Below, in pieces: positions 9,110 to 18,126 of a DNA stretch of 64,000 bases. The stretch lies in assembly GCA_902797435.1 (NCBI GenBank), contig CADBSV010000036.1:1-64000 (forward strand), read 5' to 3'. Positions within the stretch are counted from its first letter, which is position 1, and each line of letters opens with the position of its first letter. Both the position numbers and the translations under genes were made by a program. The stretch is from an uncultured Bacteroidia bacterium (GTDB lineage Bacteria; Bacteroidota; Bacteroidia; Bacteroidales; UBA932). The notes under the pieces were generated by a model. It was not told the DNA's origin, did not search any database, and saw nothing but the letters and a program-made list of their open reading frames with translations.

Positions 9110-11272
9110 TTAGTTGGTCTGGTATCCGCCCCATGTTGTCATATGGTCAGCATCCGGCTCCTGTCCCCAGTACCACGTGTCGTAAATGCAGCGGGGGTAG
9201 TTGGTGTCACGGTTGCTCCTCGAATAGGCCTCGTCAAAATCATAATACTCCACGACTCCGTCACCTATGGGATACACAACTCCTGAGGAGCACCAGTAAC
9301 CGCCGGTCGATATGGCTCCTGGGGTAAAGAGTTCCGGGATTTTCTCTTTTTCCGAGAGTGTGATCAGGAACATTATTTCAGCCTTTGTGGGAAGACGCCA
9401 CCTTCCGGCGGGGAAACCGTTTTCCTGGTATGCAGCGCAGCGGGTTGCGGCATATTTGAAGGTAAGGGCCTGGGTTTTGCCCACCGAGGACGCAACCATG
9501 AATTCCGGAGCGATCATGTCTTCGTTGGCGGCCGCGCTTTCCTGATAACCGCTGAGGTTGTTCAGGGTGGTAACCGTGTTGTTTTCCGCCCACATTCGGG
9601 TGTCGCCTATGGTATAGTCCAGTCCGGCCACCGATGTCACGCGTATGCGGTACATGTGCGAATTGGTATTGGAACCGCTGTCGTTTATGCTGTTGCGGGT
9701 AGGCAGGGAGCTGAGTGAAGTGTTTTCATCGTCGCGCCCGGTTACCTGCGAGTCTGCCTGGTTGCCGGTACCGTTGAGGAAGGCATATTTGTTCGACTGT
9801 ACTTCATTTATGTACATGGCAGGATACTGGGTCACCACTATGTCGCCGGTGGTGTAGGCATCGTTGTCCGCATGTTTTATCTCGAAGGTGAAGATATATG
9901 GTGAAGAGTCGAAGGTATTGGTGGAAATATCGTTGTTGAGGGTATGGTTGATGCTGAACGTGCGCGTGTCGTCGTTATAGGTTATCCACTCCTCGCTCCT
10001 TGCCTGGCTTGTGAGGTTTTTGTTCGTACTGTTGGCAAAGTCGTAGTAAGTGACCGACTTGAGATTCATTACGGCATCGTGGGACGATGAAATGAGGGCG
10101 CTCATCGACTTGGTATTATACATGTTGTACGAGTTCGACTGTACGCTTATGTAGCGTGCGTCCTTGATTTCGGCATCGGCGCGCACTATGGTCTGGGTGT
10201 TCCAGGGCACTACATAGTATTCCCCTGCCACTTCCAGGGTGGCTTCGAAGTCGTCACCGCCGAGGATGGCCACGTTGAGCCTTATATGATACCAAGTGTT
10301 GGAATCCATATTGAGCCCCGGGCATGGAACCTTGTAGTAGAACTGTTTCTGCCCTGCAGGATTTCCCTGTGCATTCAGATATGCCCAGGGCACGACCAGT
10401 TTTATGAACGGCTCGCGCTGGTCGCCGCTGTTCCAGCTCTGCGGATATGAGTAGAATGGAGCGCAGGTGTACCACTGGTCGCCGTCTGCATCGGTAAGGG
10501 TGCGCTGCGAATAGCGGAACAGCTGTCCTTCGTCCATATCGGCTTTTTCACCTCCCACCTTGCCGTCGGCAAAACTGTTCACGAGGTATGCTCCCATTCC
10601 CGAGAGAATCGGCACCCATGAAACGGTTACGCTGTCGGTTTTTACCCCATCCGTATAAATGTAGTTCTTAATCTTGACCGTGTCGGTCAGATGGCATTCG
10701 AAGGTGATTTTCGAGGCTGAGCGCGAAAGAGTTATCGTTCCTTCGGCTGCCTGAGTCTTGTTTTTGTTGATGATAGTGGCCTTCGAGCGTCCGTACATTA
10801 CGAAATCGGTCTGGACCGTGGAGGATGTGAAATTCTTGCTGATTGCCAGCATCTTGAGGCTGGTCGTGTCGGAAGCGGCGTCGAAGTCGCTCTCCGCCCC
10901 AGGATAGTTGGCGATTGCAAACACATCGCATTTCGAACCTGCACTCGCACCACTGAACAGCGTATTGAGCTGGCTGGTGTTTACGAGTACGTTGTGCGAC
11001 GTAGCTCCTCCGAGCGTTTTGCGCCCACGTATGAATGCATTCTCGTCAGTCTTGCCTTCGGGATACAGGAAGTAGTCTATCGTGGTGAGCGTATTCTCGT
11101 TGTAGTCGTCGTCTCCGGCCATTGTGGCCTTGGTCGCCTGGTCGCTGCATACGAAGGAAAGAACAATCCCGCCGCCTTCCAGTTCGGGGGTTCCGGTGAA
11201 AGGCTGCTCCTTCATGCAGGAAGGGGCGACAGCCGCGGCTGCGAGCGCTATGATGAAGAAAGACTTTTTCAT
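9110..11272 (-). CDS. Fimbrial lipoprotein with a formylglycine-enzyme/DUF1566-like C-terminal fold
   Basis: Product of 720 residues with lipobox VAPSC. The N-terminal part has the fimbrillin-type pattern (VLSFVCSDQATKATMAGDDDYNENTLTTIDYFLYPEG), close to DUF4906-type tip proteins. The C-terminal ~150 residues contain ENGFPAGRWRLPTKAEIMFL and GGYWCSSG, the pattern of a C-type-lectin-like fold seen in DUF1566 and FGE-like domains, which would suit carbohydrate or ligand binding at a pilus tip. It lies 4 bp after the preceding gene and 14 bp before the next one. Tip role is inferred. Confidence 0.75.
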   Translation of the reverse strand: MKKSFFIIALAAAAVAPSCMKEQPFTGTPELEGGGIVLSFVCSDQATKATMAGDDDYNENTLTTIDYFLYPEGKTDENAFIRGRKTLGGATSHNVLVNTSQLNTLFSGASAGSKCDVFAIANYPGAESDFDAASDTTSLKMLAISKNFTSSTVQTDFVMYGRSKATIINKNKTQAAEGTITLSRSASKITFECHLTDTVKIKNYIYTDGVKTDSVTVSWVPILSGMGAYLVNSFADGKVGGEKADMDEGQLFRYSQRTLTDADGDQWYTCAPFYSYPQSWNSGDQREPFIKLVVPWAYLNAQGNPAGQKQFYYKVPCPGLNMDSNTWYHIRLNVAILGGDDFEATLEVAGEYYVVPWNTQTIVRADAEIKDARYISVQSNSYNMYNTKSMSALISSSHDAVMNLKSVTYYDFANSTNKNLTSQARSEEWITYNDDTRTFSINHTLNNDISTNTFDSSPYIFTFEIKHADNDAYTTGDIVVTQYPAMYINEVQSNKYAFLNGTGNQADSQVTGRDDENTSLSSLPTRNSINDSGSNTNSHMYRIRVTSVAGLDYTIGDTRMWAENNTVTTLNNLSGYQESAAANEDMIAPEFMVASSVGKTQALTFKYAATRCAAYQENGFPAGRWRLPTKAEIMFLITLSEKEKIPELFTPGAISTGGYWCSSGVVYPIGDGVVEYYDFDEAYSRSNRDTNYPRCIYDTWYWGQEPDADHMTTWGGYQTN

Positions 11273-11276
11273 AATG

Positions 11277-12737
11277 CTAGTTCTTTGGCAGGATTACCGT
11301 CCAGTTGTCACGGTTGATTTCGGTATTGGCATCGTGAATGCTGCCGTCCGTGAACTGTACGTGGAAATTGAACCTGAGTTTTTTGTCGGTGGAGCGGTCG
11401 AGTGACGGGTCGAGGTTGGGAATGACCAGGAATTCGTAGTTGGGTTCCGCGCTGTTTATCCTTCCCTGACGGGGAGAGATGGTAAAGTACTCTACGTCAC
11501 CCACCGGTTCTATGCTCCAGATGGCTCCGTCCGGGTTCACGACGCTGAATGTTCCCTTTACGGGTTCACCGGCCACTATGCGGCAGGTCTTCGACGGCTT
11601 GTCGTAGCCCGGATTCTCCTTGAAATCAAGCTCCGTAACTTCCGAAATCGTCTGTTCTTCGAACGACCAGTTGTGGAGCTCATAGTTCCAGGGATTCACT
11701 TCCATCTGAAGGTGTATGTGCTTCTGTATGAAGAGCAGCGTAAAGGCATACCTGACTCCCGGCTGGAAAGCGACTTCTTCCGGGAAACGTATGTGGGCGG
11801 TATGAAGCGTATGCTCTTCGTCGTTGGCATATTCGTAAACAACGGTGATCGGGAAGGTCATGAAGTCCGCGGGATCGGAGGGAGCGAGGTCTGAGATTGT
11901 CTGGGGCCATATGAGCCTGTATTCGGCCGCCGTGTTCTTGCTTCTCGCAAGAAGGTCGTAGGTTTCGTTTTCGGTAAGCGTCCTTGTGGCTGCGGGAAGC
12001 GCTGCAAAGAAGGCGGTGCTCACGAACTCCGATGACGCAGCATGGGTGGTGAGTTCCGAGGAGGATACGAAGTTGATTACAGCGCTTTTCTTGTTCTTGA
12101 ATCCGCTAATGGATACGCTGTGGATTATGATGTCGTCCTGCGAGTCGTTGCGGAACTGCAGGCTCACCGCACTGAAGAGGTGCTGCATCATTAAGGGTAC
12201 CGGAGCGGTGGATGTAGCCGGCATCAGGTAGTTCGACGTGTTGGCATAGAGGAAATCGAACTGCGAACTTTCGGTGTTCATTTCCAGTGCGGGAAGGGAC
12301 AGGGTGCGTTCGTTTTCGGAGAATCCTTCAGCCACGGCGGATCCGAAGAAAGAATCGGCGGTAAGGTCGAGGGCCGTATCGTAGCTCAGCCATCCGAAGA
12401 ACTGATGCGCACCGTCGCTGGTCCACGGGTACAGGCGTCCGGAGCGGAAGCCCCACACGACGTTGCCGGTGTACTGTACATCGTCGTCTATATATAATTT
12501 GCCGTTCATCCACGATGCGGTGCCGGTAAAACCTTCCAGCACATCCAGTACGTGGATGCGGTTGCCGTTTGTCTGGAGAGTGGCGTTGGTAAGAAGAGCC
12601 CTTGGCGTAACCCCTTCCTTTGGAGCGAAAGTGATGCCGTTCTCTTCTCGCGGACTGTCTGCGCCGGTTTCGTTGCAGGAACTGAGGGCCGCCGCTGCTG
12701 CGATTGCAAGGAGGATGTATGATATGCCTTTTTTCAT
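11277..12737 (-). CDS. Fimbrillin family lipoprotein (minor subunit type)
   Basis: Product of 486 residues with signal peptide and lipobox LSSC. It shows the Mfa-like pattern: ITFAPKEGVTPRALL after the signal, WGFRSGRLYPWTSDGAHQFFGWLSYD in the first domain, and MQHLFSAVSLQFRND where the paralogues have HALSQI.F.V. An extra C-terminal beta domain of ~110 residues (SKTCRIVAGEPVKGTFSVVNPDGAIWSIEPVG) is absent from the shorter fimbrillins, which suggests a minor or tip subunit. The start is 1 bp from the stop of the upstream gene. Confidence 0.8.
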   Translation of the reverse strand: MKKGISYILLAIAAAAALSSCNETGADSPREENGITFAPKEGVTPRALLTNATLQTNGNRIHVLDVLEGFTGTASWMNGKLYIDDDVQYTGNVVWGFRSGRLYPWTSDGAHQFFGWLSYDTALDLTADSFFGSAVAEGFSENERTLSLPALEMNTESSQFDFLYANTSNYLMPATSTAPVPLMMQHLFSAVSLQFRNDSQDDIIIHSVSISGFKNKKSAVINFVSSSELTTHAASSEFVSTAFFAALPAATRTLTENETYDLLARSKNTAAEYRLIWPQTISDLAPSDPADFMTFPITVVYEYANDEEHTLHTAHIRFPEEVAFQPGVRYAFTLLFIQKHIHLQMEVNPWNYELHNWSFEEQTISEVTELDFKENPGYDKPSKTCRIVAGEPVKGTFSVVNPDGAIWSIEPVGDVEYFTISPRQGRINSAEPNYEFLVIPNLDPSLDRSTDKKLRFNFHVQFTDGSIHDANTEINRDNWTVILPKN

Positions 12738-12738
12738 G

Positions 12739-13707
12739 TTAGTTCTCCTCCACGATTATTTCATAGGGACGGTCTGTCCAGCCTACTGTGCTGGCGGATA
12801 TCTTGACGTTTTTATCCATCCCTATGTTGAGGGTGTAAATGTATTTTTTCCCAGGCTGCCATTCAGTGACCGTACCTGTTGTCATGGGTATGTTCATCGG
12901 AGGCTGCTCAAGACTGTTTTCTACTCCCGCAATGTTCTGAATAACGCCGAAGCCTACCGAAAGGGTGGCGTTGGGGCCGAGAGTCTGGGGAATGAAGAGG
13001 AACGAGCAGACGTCGATTGTCTCCGGCTTGTTGCTGCCGTCATAGGTAAGTGGCGTTACGGCGCTGCTCAGCGGGTAATCGTATTCTGTGTTCTGGTTGC
13101 TCCATTCCTCGTCGGCGAAGTCTCCTTTGGCGTAGATTCCGCTGAGAGAGAGGGAGTTAAGTGTCAATGTAACGGTATTTGAAGCCGTTGAGTAGTAATC
13201 CGCGGCCTTAACCCTGAACACTATCTGTGAAAGGGCATGTGAGAAGTTGAGAGGCACGTATTCCGGATGTGCGGCACAGTCTGCGACGGATGCGCTTGCA
13301 TAGCAGAAATCCGTTGTCATCTGAGCTGCTGTCTGTATGGTATAAGAAGTTGCGGTGACGCCGGCAGTAGCGTCAATCTCGGCAGATGCCGATGCAGGAC
13401 TGTAGGCGATGAAAGAAAGAGATCCGCTGAGCGGCCAGAACTGGTCCTCGTCGGTAGCCCACAGTGTAAGGGAAGATGAATAAGTTGCGGTGAGATTTTC
13501 GAAATAGGCGTCAGTCCCGTCATGGAATGCGCTTACGGTGAAGCTTTCCGACGTCGGATAGGTAGTGCCGTCGATAATGCTCCTTGTCGTTTTTGAGGCT
13601 ACAGGCGAAAATGAGATGGAGTTGTTTACAATACCTCCTTCCCATTTGACGCAGCCGGTTGCAAATGCGGCAGCAGCCAAAAACAAGTATATCGCTCTTT
13701 TTCTCAT
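12739..13707 (-). CDS. Fimbrillin family lipoprotein
   Basis: Product of 322 residues with lipobox FATGC. It shows Mfa_like hallmarks in order: ISFSPVASKTTRSIIDGTTYP with a Thr-Arg pair about 20 residues after the lipobox, FWPLSGSLSFIAYSPAS, LNFSHALSQIVFRVKAAD, KKYIYTLNIG and a final ASTVGWTDRP. It overlaps the upstream gene by 4 bp (ATGA), so the two are probably translationally coupled. Likely a pilus subunit or accessory subunit exported as a lipoprotein to the outer membrane. Confidence 0.85.
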   Translation of the reverse strand: MRKRAIYLFLAAAAFATGCVKWEGGIVNNSISFSPVASKTTRSIIDGTTYPTSESFTVSAFHDGTDAYFENLTATYSSSLTLWATDEDQFWPLSGSLSFIAYSPASASAEIDATAGVTATSYTIQTAAQMTTDFCYASASVADCAAHPEYVPLNFSHALSQIVFRVKAADYYSTASNTVTLTLNSLSLSGIYAKGDFADEEWSNQNTEYDYPLSSAVTPLTYDGSNKPETIDVCSFLFIPQTLGPNATLSVGFGVIQNIAGVENSLEQPPMNIPMTTGTVTEWQPGKKYIYTLNIGMDKNVKISASTVGWTDRPYEIIVEEN

Positions 13708-14732
13708 TCGTCACCAAGAATTATTTCCTTCGTTTCGGTCCAGTCTGTCACGGCTGTGCTTATTACCGTGTTTTCTTCAAGACCTACAGCGATGCGGAAA
13801 GTGAATTTATATTCGGGAACCCATTTCTCGCAGTACTTGGCGAGCGGGATCCGTTCGTGTTTCGGGATAACGTAGGTCGTATCCTTTACAATGTTTCCGG
13901 TACTCTTGTCCGTGATGCTCGTGCGCACGGTGCCATGATGCCATTCTTCGATGTATGCGCTTTTCGGGAGCGTCTGCGGAATAAGCAGCATGGTTTTCAG
14001 GTGGCTGAGTATAGGATTGTCATAGCGGTCAACACGCAGTATCTGCCCTTCCTTGTCGCTGTAGATGGTATAGTCCGCGGTTTTGGACGAGTCGGTCTCC
14101 CACGAGTAGGGATTCTGCGTGAAATGTCCTTCCGAAATGATTCCTCCTATCTTTACCGAATCCAGTATAATTGTTATGACATTTGCCTGGATAAGATTGC
14201 CGGCGGTCTGGGAACTGGAATAATGCCTCTGCGAACGGGCCTTGAAACATATCTGGCTCAAAGCATGGCTGAACACTATCGGAACTACGGCCGTATGGCT
14301 CTTGCATGGTTCTTCCGCCTGTGCGAAGCAAAGGTCTGTTTCTGCCTCTGCATCCGTGGTGATGGACCAGTCCGCTTCCACTCCCTTTTCGTGGGAGATG
14401 CTTATCTGTGTAAGAATCGGCGAAGCCGCGTAGAAGACTATCGTGCCGTTCAGGGGCCACATGAAATCTTCCTCTGTTTTCCAGATACCCAGGGTGCTGT
14501 CGTACTGGACTTTCTCTCCGGACATGAAAGGTTTTCCGGAATGCACTGCCTCCACCATGAACGGCTCGTTAACCGGGTAGTTCGTGGTAGCTATGATTCC
14601 CCTTGTGGAATGCGATGCGACGGCCGAGAACACCATGGCCTCCGTTTCCGCGGGGTCGCTGATGTTCACTGTACACGATGCAAGCGCAAGTGCAGAGGAA
14701 ACAAGCAGGGCTGAAGAAAGTCTTAAAGTCAT
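13704..14732 (-). CDS. Fimbrillin family lipoprotein
   Basis: Product of 342 residues, lipobox LASC. It contains VASHSTRGIIATTNYPVNEPF, FMWPLNGTIVFYAASPILT, VFSHALSQICFKARSQ and a final AVTDWTETKEI, all matching its neighbours. A GC-rich hairpin sits in the 92-bp gap upstream that separates it from the three major-type fimbrillins, so expression of this and later genes may be tuned separately. The Thr-Arg pair after the lipobox is a candidate maturation site. Confidence 0.85.
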   Translation of the reverse strand: MTLRLSSALLVSSALALASCTVNISDPAETEAMVFSAVASHSTRGIIATTNYPVNEPFMVEAVHSGKPFMSGEKVQYDSTLGIWKTEEDFMWPLNGTIVFYAASPILTQISISHEKGVEADWSITTDAEAETDLCFAQAEEPCKSHTAVVPIVFSHALSQICFKARSQRHYSSSQTAGNLIQANVITIILDSVKIGGIISEGHFTQNPYSWETDSSKTADYTIYSDKEGQILRVDRYDNPILSHLKTMLLIPQTLPKSAYIEEWHHGTVRTSITDKSTGNIVKDTTYVIPKHERIPLAKYCEKWVPEYKFTFRIAVGLEENTVISTAVTDWTETKEIILGDE

Positions 14733-14759
14733 TGTTCAATTGTCTTTTTTTTCTCTTCC

Positions 14760-14788
14760 CCGGACGGGACGGTCGCCGCCCCGCCCGG
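14760..14788 (-). promoter_or_regulatory. GC-rich hairpin inside the fimbrial operon
   Basis: CCGGaCGGG pairs with CCCGcCCGG with one mismatch, and CGG / CCG continues the stem around a 3-nt loop. On the coding (minus) strand it is followed by a purine-rich A-run, not a U-run, so it does not look like an intrinsic terminator. It may slow polymerase or protect the upstream fimbrillin mRNA from 3' decay. Confidence 0.5.
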
Positions 14789-14824
14789 TTGGAGAAATAT
14801 TATAAACAATCGATTCTCACAGTA

Positions 14825-15913
14825 TTAAAGGAGAGTAGCGTTGACGGCGTCGATGGTGATATTGTTGATATCTTCGGTGCTCCAGCCTTCAACCTTGGGC
14901 GAGAAGAGGATCTCGTTGTTGGCTCCGTCGAGGGAGATGCCAATGTGGAAGACATAGCGCTTGCCGTTCTGGAACTTGTTGCCGCTGACCTTTCCGTAGA
15001 GAGGAATGTTGACGGTCTGGCTGGGAGTTGCAGGATAGTCGAAGCCGTTGATGGAGTAGGGAGCGATGCTGTAGGTAACGTCGATGCTCTGTGCACCTGC
15101 GCCGGTCACGATGCCCTCGGGAACAACAACGAATGCTGCGCTGTTGTCGATGGCGGCGATGAAGGAGCCGGAGGAGAGGTAGCTCTCGGTGGTGCTGAGA
15201 ACTTCGCTGCCGGAGAAGGAGGTGAAGTTGGTGTTGGTGTTCACGTTGTCCCATGTTCCCTTTCCGGAAGTGGTGCCGTCCTTGTAGTCACCGCTGGTCT
15301 TCATGTTGTTGAAGACAACCTTCTCAATGGAGATCTTACCCTGGAGGGCAACTGCTGCAGTGGCGTCGAAAGCGGTAACAGCGATCTGGCTGGTGATGTG
15401 CTTGAACACGAGGTTCACGATGGGCTTCGATGCGGAGATCTGGCTCAGGGTGTAACCGATGAGCGGGTCGATCTGGTTTCCTACGGAAGTGCCGAGGTTG
15501 ATGCCGGTAAGCTCAAGAACCTTCGGATCTTCGCCGGTGAGGAAGTTCGCGGTCAGGCTGCTGGGATAGTAGGCATAGAAGTCCACGGTACCGGTGGCGG
15601 GCCAGAGGTAGGTGCCGGTGGTAGCCTTCCAGTCACCGCCCTGATAGGAGATGTTCACGTTGTCCATAAGGGGAGAGGCGTAGTTTACGCCGCTTCCGTC
15701 GGCGAGGTCAGCGAAACCGAACACGTTGAAGCTTTCGGTGGTCGGGAACGCGAGCTGCTCGGGAGCATTTCCGTCAGGCAGGATGAGCGTCTTGGTGCTG
15801 AGGGCATTGGGGGCGAAGCTGATGGGCTCCTGGGCGGGGCGGTTCACGACTTCGCTCTTGGTGCAAGCTGCAAGTGCAAGGGCAGCGGCTGCGATGATGA
15901 TAACTTTTTTCAT
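14825..15913 (-). CDS. Fimbrillin family lipoprotein (major-type subunit)
   Basis: Product of 362 residues with lipobox LAAC. After the lipobox comes ISFAPNALSTKTLILPDG, with Thr-Lys where the paralogues have Thr-Arg. It then shows YLWPATGTVDFYAYYPSS, LVFKHITSQIAVTAFDA, and the C-terminal EILFSPKVEGWSTEDIN. It forms a run of three similar-length subunits with 15945-16997 and 17038-18087, each separated by 30-40 bp. The high codon regularity and compact size fit a polymerised shaft subunit, but which of the three is the main one cannot be told. Confidence 0.87.
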   Translation of the reverse strand: MKKVIIIAAAALALAACTKSEVVNRPAQEPISFAPNALSTKTLILPDGNAPEQLAFPTTESFNVFGFADLADGSGVNYASPLMDNVNISYQGGDWKATTGTYLWPATGTVDFYAYYPSSLTANFLTGEDPKVLELTGINLGTSVGNQIDPLIGYTLSQISASKPIVNLVFKHITSQIAVTAFDATAAVALQGKISIEKVVFNNMKTSGDYKDGTTSGKGTWDNVNTNTNFTSFSGSEVLSTTESYLSSGSFIAAIDNSAAFVVVPEGIVTGAGAQSIDVTYSIAPYSINGFDYPATPSQTVNIPLYGKVSGNKFQNGKRYVFHIGISLDGANNEILFSPKVEGWSTEDINNITIDAVNATLL

Positions 15914-15944
15914 TTTTAAAAGATTGGTATAAATTGATTACTGA

Positions 15945-16997
15945 TTACTGAACGGTGATTTCGGTGGGCTGGGGATCAGCATCTACCCAATCAACCATGG
16001 AGGGGCTGAAGTAAATCTTGTCGAGGTCGATGACGATGTTGTAGTTGTACTTCTTGTTGGCCTCCCATGCGGTGACGTCAGCGGTGCGGAGTGCGAGTTC
16101 TTTCGCCTTCTGACCGAGGGAAGTGCCGCTCTTCTCAAGAGAGTAGGTGATGGTGAAGGTCTGGTCGTCAGCTGCGAAAGGATTGGCTGCGGTCAGGCTC
16201 TGGGGAACCATCATGTTGGCGTTTCCGAACACTGCGAAATCTGCGCTGTTGTTGGGAGCCACGACATCGGCGCCTTCGCTGTCGAAGGATGCCTTTACGG
16301 TAGCTGCACCCCATGCGGGAGCGTCGTCGGTGACGGTGAGGGTACCGGTGGACAGGGCGCCGAAGGTGATGCTGTTGACGGTGATGGTGTAGTCGTCAAG
16401 ACCGGCGGCCTTCTTTACCTTGAAGATGACCTGCGAAAGAGCGTGGTGGAAAACCATGTTTACGCCCTTGAGGGTGCTGGTTTCGCTCTCGGAGGTGTAA
16501 ACGGCCTGGTTCTCGGTGAGGTCCTTCTGGGTATTGGCCCACATGAGGTCGGTCTGGGCTGCGGTTGTTGCGGCAGCAACATAGTTTGTAACCGTCAGGG
16601 CCTTAGAGGCGGGAGCATAAGCAACCTTTGAGGCCTCGGAATAGGGAGAGAAACCTACGAAGGTGAGGCTTCCGGAAAGGGGCCAGAAGTAAACGTCTGC
16701 GGGTTCCCAGATTTTGTCGGTAGAGTTGTAGGAGATTTCCACTTTGTCCATGTAAACCTGGCCGTCAGCGCTGTTTGCTGCCCAGTTCTTTCCATCGGCA
16801 AGTGCATAGCTGAACACACCGAAGGTAGGATCGGTGGTCTTGTAGATCGTTCCGGAGAGGGGAGTCCTGGTTCCGGGAGCGGCTACGGTGCTGAAATTGA
16901 TCTGATGCTCCTTGTTGGAGGTGAGATCCAGTTCATTCTTGGAGCAGGAGGCGAGTACTGCGACTGCGGCTACTGCGAGGAAGAAAAACTTTTTCAT
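15945..16997 (-). CDS. Fimbrillin family lipoprotein (major-type subunit)
   Basis: Product of 350 residues with lipobox LASC (SKNELDL follows). Hallmarks: INFSTVAAPGTRTPLSGTIYKT with a Thr-Arg pair, YFWPLSGSLTFVGFSPYS, MVFHHALSQVIFKVKKA, KYNYNIVIDLDKIYFSPSMVDWVDADP. It is part of the central triplet of fimbrillins. In type V pili such precursors are lipidated, exported, cleaved after Arg/Lys and joined by donor-strand exchange; the conserved Thr-Arg makes this plausible here. Confidence 0.88.
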   Translation of the reverse strand: MKKFFFLAVAAVAVLASCSKNELDLTSNKEHQINFSTVAAPGTRTPLSGTIYKTTDPTFGVFSYALADGKNWAANSADGQVYMDKVEISYNSTDKIWEPADVYFWPLSGSLTFVGFSPYSEASKVAYAPASKALTVTNYVAAATTAAQTDLMWANTQKDLTENQAVYTSESETSTLKGVNMVFHHALSQVIFKVKKAAGLDDYTITVNSITFGALSTGTLTVTDDAPAWGAATVKASFDSEGADVVAPNNSADFAVFGNANMMVPQSLTAANPFAADDQTFTITYSLEKSGTSLGQKAKELALRTADVTAWEANKKYNYNIVIDLDKIYFSPSMVDWVDADPQPTEITVQ

Positions 16998-17037
16998 GAT
17001 TGTATTGTTTTGTCGTTATACTTCGAAAAATGTGTAA

Positions 17038-18087
17038 TTAGTCGGTGATGTTGATGGTAGCGACTTCTACGTCAACCCAGTCGGTAGCTTCGGGAGCGAA
17101 GAGGATTTCCTTGAGCTTGAAGTTGAGAGTGTAGATGTACTTCTTTCCTGCAAGCCATTCCTGTCCGGCGGCTACGGTGATGTCACCGGTGAAGGGGGCG
17201 CTGCCGTTCTGCTCAAGGGTGTAGTTGATTGTAAGTGTGGTTCCTTCAACGATTTCGGTAGTTGCGGGATCATCTGCAAAGGCAGCCTGCGGAATCATCA
17301 CGTTGGCATCGCCATAAAGGGCGGCGGCAGCGTCGGTTGCAGCATAGGCTACAGTTGCGGTGGTTGCGTAGTACGGCCAGTTCTCTGTCTGGGCGGCATT
17401 GTCGCTCCAGTTGAAGGCATCGTTTGCATAAGCGAGGTCGCCGGAGAGGTCGATCTTGTTGATGGTGATGCTGTTAACCTTGAAGGTTGCGTCTGCGGAA
17501 TAGTCGTCGTTCGTGCGGACACGGAACTGGATCTGAGAAAGGGCGTGCTTGAAGACAAGCGGGAGAGGGTCGGTCCTGCGTGCGCCTTCGTTGCTGGCGA
17601 GCATGAGGTCAACTGTCTTGTTGCCGGCAGCGATGGTGTAGTCTGCGATGGTTGCCTGGGGCTTCTTGTTGGTGGCGTCCCAACCGGTGGTGGTGGGTGC
17701 TACTTCAGAAGGATGCACGGCGAGGAAGCTGATCTTGCCGGTGAAGGGCCAGTAGTAGTAGTGGTCTGCGTTGCGCCATGCATCGGCACGGCTTTCGGGA
17801 CCGCCGCAGTAAGAGATGGTGAGACCACTCATGACGTTGGAAGCGTCATCGGTCGAGAACTCCGAGAAGTCTGCGGCCGGGCTCTGCCAACCCCATACCT
17901 TGAAAGTGTTGTCAGTAGCATAGGTGGTACCGGAGATGATTTCTCCGTTGGCCCTGGTAGCCTTCTTGTTGACTACGTTGAAGCCGATCTCATCCTGAAG
18001 GGCATCAGCCTTGAAGTTGATGTTCTCCTTGCTGCAAGCTGCGAGCGCTACCAGCGCTGCTGCGAGAATCAATTGTGATTTTTTCAT
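17038..18087 (-). CDS. Fimbrillin family lipoprotein (major-type subunit)
   Basis: Product of 349 residues with lipobox LAAC. It shows FNVVNKKATRANGEIISGTTYATDNTFKVWGWQ, YYWPFTGKISFLAVHPSE, LVFKHALSQIQFRVRTND and KYIYTLNFKLKEILFAPEATDWVDVEVATI. It is the first fimbrillin of the operon, 40 bp downstream of the DUF5119 anchor-like gene. Closest in layout to the next gene at 15945-16997, which suggests local duplication. Confidence 0.88.
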   Translation of the reverse strand: MKKSQLILAAALVALAACSKENINFKADALQDEIGFNVVNKKATRANGEIISGTTYATDNTFKVWGWQSPAADFSEFSTDDASNVMSGLTISYCGGPESRADAWRNADHYYYWPFTGKISFLAVHPSEVAPTTTGWDATNKKPQATIADYTIAAGNKTVDLMLASNEGARRTDPLPLVFKHALSQIQFRVRTNDDYSADATFKVNSITINKIDLSGDLAYANDAFNWSDNAAQTENWPYYATTATVAYAATDAAAALYGDANVMIPQAAFADDPATTEIVEGTTLTINYTLEQNGSAPFTGDITVAAGQEWLAGKKYIYTLNFKLKEILFAPEATDWVDVEVATINITD

Positions 18088-18126
18088 AATGATTTGATTG
18101 TTTATAAAGGTTTAAATTATTAATTT

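Noticed and set aside
14760..14788. Intrinsic terminator within the fimbrial operon
   Set aside because: No U-run on the coding strand; called a regulatory hairpin instead.
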